From: Actinobacteria bacterium UBA2272
GTDB lineage: Bacteria > Actinomycetota > Coriobacteriia > Anaerosomatales > Anaerosomataceae
Length of the DNA stretch: 64,000 bases
Direction: 5' to 3'
Assembly: GCA_002347725.1 (NCBI GenBank)
Contig: DDXA01000003.1
Location: 310,001 to 374,000 of the forward strand
Below are positions 50,654 through 57,312 of this stretch, one piece after another. The notes beneath the pieces are model-generated. The model worked only from the letters and a program-made list of their open reading frames with translations, ran no database searches and had not been told where the DNA came from. How positions within the stretch are numbered: the first letter of the stretch is position 1; each line of letters begins with the position of its first letter. The translations under genes were made by a program, and so were the position numbers.

Positions 50654-51907
50654 GTGACCGCAGCGCTCGGAACGGCCGAGGTAGTCATCTGGGGAGTCAT
50701 CACGTTCTCGATCCTCGTGGTCTTCCACGAGATGGGGCACCTGCTTGCCGCGCGTGCATTCGGCGTGAAGGTCCACGAGTTCATGGTCGGCCTCCCGGGA
50801 CCGGCGCTGCGGCTGCACACCAAGAACATGGCGTGGGGTGTCACGGCGATTCCTCTCGGAGGTTACGTGCGAATCTCAGGCATGGAGCCGGGTGCGGAAG
50901 ACGAGCTGCTCGGCTCGGCGCTCGTCGTCCTGCGCGACCACGGACCGACCGATGCGACGGGCCTCGCGTCCGCACTCGGTGTCTCTGCCGATCGTGCACG
51001 CTCGATCGCACTCACCCTCGTGGACTGGAAGGCCGTCGTCGAAGACGGTGATCGTCTCACGCTTGGTCTCTCGGGCGAACTGCACAGCCTCGATGCCACA
51101 GGCATGGCGGACCGCGCCCGGAGCACCACGTACCGGGGCCAGTCGACCTGGAAGCGCGTGGTCATCCTCGCAGCTGGCGTCGTCACCAACCTCACCGTTG
51201 CCATCCTCACGTTCACGATCGTCCTGTCGGTCTGGGGATACATGCAGCTCACCACCACGATCGACACCGTGGGCGTCGACACGCCGGCCGCCGCGGCCGA
51301 CGTGCGCGCAGGGGACACGCTGCTCGCGCTCGACAGCGAGCCGATCGAGAGCTGGGACAGCTTCCAGCTGCTCATGTCCCGCACGGAGCCCGGACAGTCG
51401 GTGACGCTGACCGTCGAGCGGGGCGGCTCGGCGCTCGATCTCCCGCTCGTACTCGGCGACAAGGACGGGCACGGATACGCCGGCATCGGCCCGACAGCGG
51501 TACCCGTCCGGCCGAGCGTGATCGAGAGCCTGGGCGAGAGCGTCCGTCTGACGGGCCTCGTCTTCCGCGCCATCGTCGACCTCTTCAACCCGACGACCTT
51601 CGCGTCGAGCGTCCAGGGCGTTCGAGGCCCGGTAGGCATCTCGGTCATGGCCGCGGAGGCGGCAGCCGCCGGTCCGCTGTCTTACGCAGGGCTGATCGCG
51701 ATGCTCTCGCTCTCCCTCGGCGTCATGAACATCCTGCCGCTTCCGCCACTCGACGGGGGGAAGATCGTGCTCGAGATCGCCGAACGCGTCATCGGCCGGC
51801 CGATCAGCCGCACGATCTCGCTCGGGCTCTCCGCCGCCGGAGCGGTGCTCCTGTTCTCTCTCATCGGGTACATCATGTACGCTGACATCGCCAGACTGGC
51901 GCAGTGA
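50654..51907 (+). CDS. rseP: Site-2 intramembrane metalloprotease RseP/RasP family, with an inserted domain
   Basis: The 417-residue protease has HEMGH (His25, Glu26, His29) in the first membrane segment, one PDZ domain (about 205-270), and the third metal ligand motif NILPLPPLDGGK in a later helix. It cuts membrane-bound anti-sigma factors and signal peptide remnants. About 80 residues (81-160) are inserted after GGYVRISGMEPG; they read like a small winged-helix domain (DATGLASALGVSADRARSIALTL). GTG 50654 follows AGGAG. It sits between dxr and ispG as rasP sits after dxr in Bacillus. Confidence 0.93.
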   Translation: MTAALGTAEVVIWGVITFSILVVFHEMGHLLAARAFGVKVHEFMVGLPGPALRLHTKNMAWGVTAIPLGGYVRISGMEPGAEDELLGSALVVLRDHGPTDATGLASALGVSADRARSIALTLVDWKAVVEDGDRLTLGLSGELHSLDATGMADRARSTTYRGQSTWKRVVILAAGVVTNLTVAILTFTIVLSVWGYMQLTTTIDTVGVDTPAAAADVRAGDTLLALDSEPIESWDSFQLLMSRTEPGQSVTLTVERGGSALDLPLVLGDKDGHGYAGIGPTAVPVRPSVIESLGESVRLTGLVFRAIVDLFNPTTFASSVQGVRGPVGISVMAAEAAAAGPLSYAGLIAMLSLSLGVMNILPLPPLDGGKIVLEIAERVIGRPISRTISLGLSAAGAVLLFSLIGYIMYADIARLAQ

Positions 51908-51923
51908 CCCGGGGAGGACTGCC

Positions 51924-52979
51924 GTGTACGCTCGGCGCACCACCCGCGCCGTCTCGGTAGGCGGCGTTCAGATCGGCGGCGACGCACCTCCGGTCGTGCA
52001 GTCGATGACGAACACCGACACCCGGGACGTAGCGGCTACCCTCGGACAGATCGCGGCGCTGCACGACGCGGGCTGCGAGATCGTCCGCGTCGCCATCCCA
52101 CACGCCGACGCGCTGGACCCGTTCGAGGCCATCTGCGCCGCCAGCCCCATCCCCGTGGTCGCCGACATCCACTTCGACCATAGGCTCGCCATCGAGGCGA
52201 CGCGCAGGGGCGCCGCCAAGCTCCGCATCAATCCCGGCAACATCGGCGAGATGTCGCGTGTCGACGCCGTCATCGACGCCGCCGGGGCGGCGGGCATCCC
52301 GATCCGCATCGGCGTCAACGCAGGCAGTCTCGCACGCGAGTACGCCGACGCGGATCTCCCGCTGCCCGAGAAGCTCGCCTCGAGCGCTGTGGCGTTCGCC
52401 GAGCACTTCGCGACACGGGGGTTCGAGGACATCGTCATCTCGGCCAAGGCGTCTTCGGTGGTCCCTTCGGTCGATGCGTACCGCCTGCTAGCTGCACGGC
52501 TCCCGCATCCATTGCATATCGGCATCACCGAGGCAGGCACGTCGCTGTCCGGCACGGTCAAGTCGGCCGTAGGTCTCGGCATACTGCTCGCCGAGGGCAT
52601 CGGCGACACACTGCGCGTCTCGCTCACCGCGCCCCCCGAGGAGGAAGTGCGTGTCGCGTGGGAGATCCTCGCCGCCCTCGACATCAGGCGACGCGGGCCC
52701 GAACTCATCTCGTGTCCCACCTGTGGCCGCTGTGAGGTCGACCTTGTTCCCATCGCGCGCGAGATCGAGGAGCGGCTCCGTGCCGTAGCCGCTCCGGTGA
52801 AAGTGGCGGTCATGGGGTGCGTCGTGAACGGTCCGGGCGAAGCGCGCGAGGCCGACGTCGGCGTTGCCGCCGGCAAAGGGGTAGGACTCCTCTTCGCCCG
52901 CGGTGTGCCGGTCCGCAAGGTGCCCGAAGCCGAGATCGTCGACGCCCTCATGGAAGAGGTCGCGCGTCTCAGCGAGTGA
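51924..52979 (+). CDS. ispG: 4-hydroxy-3-methylbut-2-enyl-diphosphate synthase
   Basis: The 351-residue iron-sulfur enzyme has PPVVQSMTNTDTRD, VADIHFDHRLAIEA, LRINPGNIG and the cluster ligands Cys264, Cys267 and Cys299 with Glu306 (SCPTCGRC; GCVVNGPGE). It carries out the penultimate step of the MEP isoprenoid route. GTG 51924 follows GGGGAGG by six bases. Confidence 0.96.
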   Translation: MYARRTTRAVSVGGVQIGGDAPPVVQSMTNTDTRDVAATLGQIAALHDAGCEIVRVAIPHADALDPFEAICAASPIPVVADIHFDHRLAIEATRRGAAKLRINPGNIGEMSRVDAVIDAAGAAGIPIRIGVNAGSLAREYADADLPLPEKLASSAVAFAEHFATRGFEDIVISAKASSVVPSVDAYRLLAARLPHPLHIGITEAGTSLSGTVKSAVGLGILLAEGIGDTLRVSLTAPPEEEVRVAWEILAALDIRRRGPELISCPTCGRCEVDLVPIAREIEERLRAVAAPVKVAVMGCVVNGPGEAREADVGVAAGKGVGLLFARGVPVRKVPEAEIVDALMEEVARLSE

Positions 52980-53014
52980 ACGGACCTGCCGTGGTCGTGG
53001 CGGGCGCGCTACGG

Positions 53015-53020
53015 TATCCT
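53015..53020 (+). promoter_or_regulatory. Possible -10 box for the Rossmann protein and proS
   Basis: TATCCT lies 42 bases before the ATG at 53063. The -35 region (TGGTCG around 52992) is a weak match. Confidence 0.35.
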
Positions 53021-53062
53021 CTCCCGAGAGGTCGCATCGTCCGCGCATCGAAGGAGGCAGCC

Positions 53063-53455
53063 ATGGCCGACGACATCATCTCGGTCGCGATCGTCGGGGG
53101 AGGGCGCACGGGGGGCCCGCTGCTGGAAGCGCTCCTTGCACTACCGTACCTGCAGGTCATAGGCGTGGCAGACCGCGACGAGGACAGTCCTGGTGCGGTC
53201 ATCGCCAGGGAGCGCGGCATCTTCTTCACGCCCGACGCAGACGTGCTTGCCGCCAAGGCCGATGAGATCGACCTGATCATCGAGGTGAGTGGTGACCGCT
53301 CGGTCAAACCCGCGCTCAAGCAGGCGTTCCGCGCGCAGGGCAACAGCGACACGATCATCGTCCACGACCTCGTCGCCCGTCTTCTGATGACGCTGGCAAC
53401 CGGCGGCGACAGGCTCGCGCCGACCCTTCACCCGCACGATACCGGTGTCGGCTAA
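53063..53455 (+). CDS. Stand-alone Rossmann-fold NAD-binding protein
   Basis: The 130-residue protein begins with a Rossmann signature (VAIVGGGRTGGPLLEAL, VIGVADRDEDSPGAVIARERG) and continues with an oxidoreductase N-domain-like DLIIEVSGDRSVKPALKQAF. It ends after the nucleotide-binding half; no catalytic or dimerisation domain follows. Similar domains occur at the N-terminus of homoserine-dehydrogenase-like enzymes and in some PAS sensor proteins. It may be a ligand or redox sensor. AAGGAGG precedes the ATG. Function unknown. Confidence 0.75.
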   Translation: MADDIISVAIVGGGRTGGPLLEALLALPYLQVIGVADRDEDSPGAVIARERGIFFTPDADVLAAKADEIDLIIEVSGDRSVKPALKQAFRAQGNSDTIIVHDLVARLLMTLATGGDRLAPTLHPHDTGVG

Positions 53456-53512
53456 CGTCACCCGCCACACATCGCCGCCTCCAGCCGTGAACGAAACGAA
53501 CCAGGGAGAACC

Positions 53513-55234
53513 ATGACGGTCGCGCTCAAGATGACCTCGCTGTACGCACCCACACTCAAGGAGGAGCCCGCCGAGGCCGAGATCGCCTCTCATCGGCTCA
53601 TGCTCCGTGCCGGTCTCATGCGCAAGGCGGCCGCGGGCATCTACACCTTCCTGCCGATCGGCTATCGCTCGGTACGCAAGGTGGAGCAGATCGTTCGCGA
53701 GGAGATGGACGCCATCGGCAGCCAGGAGGTGCTGATGCCTGTCGTGCAACCGGCCGAGTTATGGCGGGAGTCGGGCCGCTGGGACGTCTACGGGCCCGAG
53801 CTCGCGCGCCTCACCGACCGGCAGGGACGAGAGTTCTGCCTCGGCCCGACACACGAGGAGATCATCACGGCGACCGTTCGCGACGAGCTCCGCTCGTACC
53901 GCGAACTGCCTGTTTCGCTCTATCAGATCCACACCAAGTTCCGCGACGAGATGCGTCCGCGCTTCGGGCTGCTACGCGGACGAGAGTTCATCATGAAAGA
54001 CGCGTACTCGTTCCACGACACCCAGGAGTCACTCCAGGAGCACTACGATGCCATGGCCGGCGCGTACGGCCGCATCTGCGACCGCCTTGGTCTGGCCTGG
54101 CGCCCGGTCGTGGCCGACTCCGGCCAGATCGGCGGATCCGTCACGACGGAGTTCATGGCGCTCGCCGAGAGCGGGGAGGCCGCCCTCGTGTACTGCGGGT
54201 GCGGGTGGGCAGCCAACGTCGAGGTGGCCGAGACCATCGTGCGCCGGGGCGGGGGAGCGCCCGTCGCGCTCGAGAAGGTCTCCACGCCGGACGCGCACAC
54301 CATCGCCGAGGTGGCCGCGTTCTTCGGCGTCGAGCCAGCCGCCACCGTCAAGACGATGGCCGGCCGATCCGCCGATGGCCGTCTCGTCTATCTGTGCGTT
54401 CCGGGTGATCGCGAGCTCAACCCCCTGAAGGCCGATCGCGCTTCCGGCGGTCTCAACCTCCTCCAGGAGGAGGAGTTCGGCTCTCTCGGCATCCCGCGAG
54501 GCTCGCTCGGCCCGGTCGGCGTACCCGAAGAGACTCTCGTGATCGCTGACCGCTCCCTTGAGGGCTCGCACGCGTGGATCGTCGGCGCCAACCAGGACGG
54601 ATACCATCTCACCGGCGCCGAGCCCGGACGCGACTTCGCGGTCGACGCATGGGCCGACCTGATCGTCGCCGAGCCGGGCGACGGCTGCCCCGAATGCGGT
54701 GGCCAGCTCTCCGCGGCACGCGGCATCGAAGTCTCGCAGGTCTTCCAGCTCGGCACCAAGTACTCCGAGACCATGGGTGCGACGTTCACCGACGAGTCTG
54801 GCGCGGAACACCCGTTCATCATGGGCTGCTACGGCGTGGGCATCACCCGCTCGCTCGCCGCCGTCATCGAGCAGCATCACGACGACGCCGGCATCGCATG
54901 GCCGATGAGCATCGCTCCGCTCGAGGTCGCGGTCATACCGCTGCAGGTCGGAGACGACCTTGTCTACCCCACGGCCGAGCGGCTATGGCGGGGACTCACC
55001 GAGGCCGGAGTAGAGGCGGTGCTCGACGACCGCGACGAACGAGCCGGCGTCAAGTTCGCCGACGCGGATCTCATCGGCTGGCCGCTCCAGGTGATCGTCG
55101 GAAAGCGAGGGCTCGCAGACGGGGTCGTAGAGCTCAAGGACCGCGCGACCGGGGAGCGGAGCACCGTGCCTGTGGACGAGGCAGTCGCCCTGGTCGCGGT
55201 ACGTGTCGCCGACGAGCGAGAGCGCTACCGCTAG
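53513..55234 (+). CDS. proS: Prolyl-tRNA synthetase (bacterial type)
   Basis: The 573-residue class II synthetase has motif 1 and 2 elements (LRAGLMRKAAAGIYTFLPIGYRS, LGPTHEEIIT, FRDEMRPRFGLLRGREFIMKDAYSF), the editing INS domain (about 225-390), motif 3 (YGVGITRSLAAVIEQ) and an anticodon-binding domain. It charges tRNA-Pro. AGGGAG lies before the ATG. polC, which follows proS in Bacillus, is absent. Confidence 0.97.
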   Translation: MTVALKMTSLYAPTLKEEPAEAEIASHRLMLRAGLMRKAAAGIYTFLPIGYRSVRKVEQIVREEMDAIGSQEVLMPVVQPAELWRESGRWDVYGPELARLTDRQGREFCLGPTHEEIITATVRDELRSYRELPVSLYQIHTKFRDEMRPRFGLLRGREFIMKDAYSFHDTQESLQEHYDAMAGAYGRICDRLGLAWRPVVADSGQIGGSVTTEFMALAESGEAALVYCGCGWAANVEVAETIVRRGGGAPVALEKVSTPDAHTIAEVAAFFGVEPAATVKTMAGRSADGRLVYLCVPGDRELNPLKADRASGGLNLLQEEEFGSLGIPRGSLGPVGVPEETLVIADRSLEGSHAWIVGANQDGYHLTGAEPGRDFAVDAWADLIVAEPGDGCPECGGQLSAARGIEVSQVFQLGTKYSETMGATFTDESGAEHPFIMGCYGVGITRSLAAVIEQHHDDAGIAWPMSIAPLEVAVIPLQVGDDLVYPTAERLWRGLTEAGVEAVLDDRDERAGVKFADADLIGWPLQVIVGKRGLADGVVELKDRATGERSTVPVDEAVALVAVRVADERERYR

Positions 55235-55272
55235 GCGCCTGCCGCACGAGCGTTTCGACGGCCCTGGCGCCT

Positions 55273-55300
55273 TTGACCGGCCCAGGCGCTGTGCTACAAT
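55273..55300 (+). promoter_or_regulatory. rimP-nusA operon promoter
   Basis: TTGACC (55273-55278), a 16-base spacer and TACAAT (55295-55300) with TGC directly before the -10 make this a very strong promoter. It lies 71 bases before rimP and just upstream of an attenuator hairpin. Confidence 0.75.
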
Positions 55301-55326
55301 CTGCCCGAACGACAAACGTCCCGTGA

Positions 55327-55357
55327 GAAGTGGGCTTACCCCCGCTTCTTTTGTTCT
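55327..55357 (+). terminator. Leader terminator (attenuator) of the rimP-nusA operon
   Basis: GAAGTGGG (55327-55334) and CCCGCTTC (55341-55348) pair over eight bases (one G-T pair) with a CTTACC loop, followed by TTTTGTTCT. It lies within the leader, 15 bases before the rimP ATG, so it should stop part of the transcripts before the operon. In Bacillus the nusA operon leader has an intrinsic terminator through which NusA represses its own operon; the same logic is likely here. Confidence 0.75.
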
Positions 55358-55371
55358 GGAAGGAGGTTCGA

Positions 55372-55866
55372 ATGAGCACCGCACTGACCGATGAACTGAC
55401 CGCTCACCTCGAGCCTCTCGCCGCAGAGCACGGACTCGATCTGGTGGCCGTAGAGATCGTCGGCGGTCATCGCTCGATGGTGGTGCGCGTCTACCTCGAC
55501 CGGGAGGGCGGCATCGACATCGAGACGGTCGCTCGGGCCAACAGCTGGGTTGCAGAAGCCCTTGATGGCATGCGGTCGCTCTCCGGTCCGTACACCCTTG
55601 AGGTCTCCTCACCCGGTCTCGATCGCATCCTGCGGACCAGGCGGGACTTTGAGCGTTTCAACGGGCAGTGCGCCGTACTCCATACGAGCCGCCCGCTCGA
55701 CGGCCGTTCGCGCTTCACCGGTGTACTTGCCGGCCTGGAGAGCGACGACGTCGTCATCGTGATCGACGGACAGGAACTCCGCGTGCCGCTGGACGTCATC
55801 GAGCGTGCGCGGCTGAAGCCTGAGTTCAATGAGAGTGTACTGAGAGGAACGGGAGACCTCATATGA
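55372..55866 (+). CDS. rimP: Ribosome maturation factor RimP
   Basis: The 164-residue protein has the RimP N-domain (LEPLAAEHGLDLVAVEIVG, VVRVYLDREGGIDIE, YTLEVSSPGLDRIL) and an SH3-like C-domain. It helps assemble the 30S subunit. AAGGAGG lies five bases before the ATG; the longer frame from 55330 runs through the attenuator. It overlaps nusA by four bases. Confidence 0.95.
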   Translation: MSTALTDELTAHLEPLAAEHGLDLVAVEIVGGHRSMVVRVYLDREGGIDIETVARANSWVAEALDGMRSLSGPYTLEVSSPGLDRILRTRRDFERFNGQCAVLHTSRPLDGRSRFTGVLAGLESDDVVIVIDGQELRVPLDVIERARLKPEFNESVLRGTGDLI

Positions 55867-56999
55867 GCTCCGACCTGATGGATGCGCTGCGCGAACTTGC
55901 GCGTGAGAAGAACATCGACGAATACGACATGCTCGAGCGCCTCGAGCAGCAGCTCGCGCTCACGTACAAGCGCATGCTCGACACCGAGAACGACTGCACG
56001 GTGACGATCGACCGCGAGAGCGGCCGCATCTACGTGTACGAGCTCGTGCCGGTCGGCGGCACCGAGGAGGAGCCCGTCCTCGAGGCTAAGGACGTCACGC
56101 CCTCGGACATCTCCCGTTTTGCGGCACAGGCTGCCAAGCAGGTCATCACGCAGTCGATCCGCGAGGCCGAGCGCGAGCAGATCTTCGAGGAGTACGCGGA
56201 CCGTATCGGCGACAGCATCACCGGTACCGTCCAGCAGTCCGACTCGCGGTATACGCTCGTCAAGATCCGCGAAGGCGTCGAGGCGCTCCTGCCCTCGGCC
56301 GAGCAGCCCGGAAACGAGCGCTACGAGCACAACCAACGTCTCAAGGCGCTCATCATAGATGTGCGCAAGACGTCCAACGAGCCGTCTATCGTCGTGTCGC
56401 GCACGCACCCCAACCTGCTCAAGCGGCTGTTCGAACTCGAGGTGCCCGAGATCTATGACGGCATCGTCGAGATCAAGAGCGTCGCGCGCGAGCCGGGTCT
56501 CCGCTCCAAGATCGCCGTCTCCTCACGCGAGCCGGGACTCGATCCCGTCGGCGCATGTGTCGGCCCGAAGGGCAGCCGCGTCCGCATGGTCGTGGCCGAG
56601 CTTCGTGGCGAGCGCATCGACGTCATACCGTGGTCGGAGGATCCGGCGACCTTCGTGGGCAACGCGCTCTCACCGGCCAAGGTGGCCCGCGTCATGGTCT
56701 CCGATGACGATCACACGGCGACGGTCATCGTCCCCGACGATCAGCTGTCGCTCGCTATCGGCAAGGAGGGCCAGAACGCCCGACTCGCCGCCAAGCTCAC
56801 GGGCTGGCGCATCGACATCAAGAGCATGGGTCAGGCTCACGCCGCCGGCCTTGCACCCGCGATCGCGGGTGCCGAGGGCGAGGCCGATGACGGTGACGGA
56901 CGCTGCGTAGCCGTCACGAGTTCCGGTATCCGGTGCCGCAACCAGGCCCGGCCGGGGAGCCGCTACTGCGGTGTTCACGAGAAGGAGGCCGCTGAGTAG
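55863..56999 (+). CDS. nusA: Transcription factor NusA with a C-terminal zinc-finger-like tail
   Basis: The 378-residue protein has the polymerase-binding N-domain (1-125), S1 (about 130-200), and two KH domains (about 205-335; GPKGSRVRMVVAELRGERIDVI, AIGKEGQNARLAAKLTGWRIDI). A short linker is followed by a motif not part of standard NusA: Cys348-x9-Cys358-x10-Cys369-x2-His372 (GIRCRNQARPGSRYCGVH), probably a zinc-binding treble-clef-like knuckle. NusA controls pausing, termination and antitermination. ATGA overlap with rimP. Confidence 0.95.
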   Translation: MSSDLMDALRELAREKNIDEYDMLERLEQQLALTYKRMLDTENDCTVTIDRESGRIYVYELVPVGGTEEEPVLEAKDVTPSDISRFAAQAAKQVITQSIREAEREQIFEEYADRIGDSITGTVQQSDSRYTLVKIREGVEALLPSAEQPGNERYEHNQRLKALIIDVRKTSNEPSIVVSRTHPNLLKRLFELEVPEIYDGIVEIKSVAREPGLRSKIAVSSREPGLDPVGACVGPKGSRVRMVVAELRGERIDVIPWSEDPATFVGNALSPAKVARVMVSDDDHTATVIVPDDQLSLAIGKEGQNARLAAKLTGWRIDIKSMGQAHAAGLAPAIAGAEGEADDGDGRCVAVTSSGIRCRNQARPGSRYCGVHEKEAAE

Positions 57000-57003
57000 C
57001 CGT

Positions 57004-57306
57004 ATGAAGGCACGGAAGACGCCGCTGAGAACCTGTGTCGCCTGCGGCCGCGAGACCGACAAGCGTGCGCTCGTGCGCATCGTCAGAGACGCGGACGGCT
57101 ACACGCACGTGGATCCCGGCGGCAAGGCCCCCGGAAGAGGGGCGTACCTCTGTGCCCAGTCCGCCTGCTTCGAGGCGGCGATCGGCCGACGGCGACTCGC
57201 ACCGGCGCTCCGTGCGAGTCTGGCCGAAGAAGATGTGGAGCGACTGCGGAACGAATTCGAGGCCGCGATCGAAACGGATCGCGAGTCCTCGCGACTTGGA
57301 CGGTGA
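57004..57306 (+). CDS. ylxR: YlxR/RnpM family RNA-binding protein
   Basis: The 100-residue protein has the YlxR core LRTCVACGRETDKRALVRIVR and GGKAPGRGAYLC. In Bacillus YlxR (RnpM) binds RNase P RNA and modulates its activity. It lies between nusA and infB as usual, but the L7Ae-like ylxQ gene that often follows is missing. An alternative GTG at 56971 would overlap nusA by 29 bases; ATG 57004 is preferred. Confidence 0.92.
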   Translation: MKARKTPLRTCVACGRETDKRALVRIVRDADGYTHVDPGGKAPGRGAYLCAQSACFEAAIGRRRLAPALRASLAEEDVERLRNEFEAAIETDRESSRLGR

Positions 57307-57312
57307 CACGCA

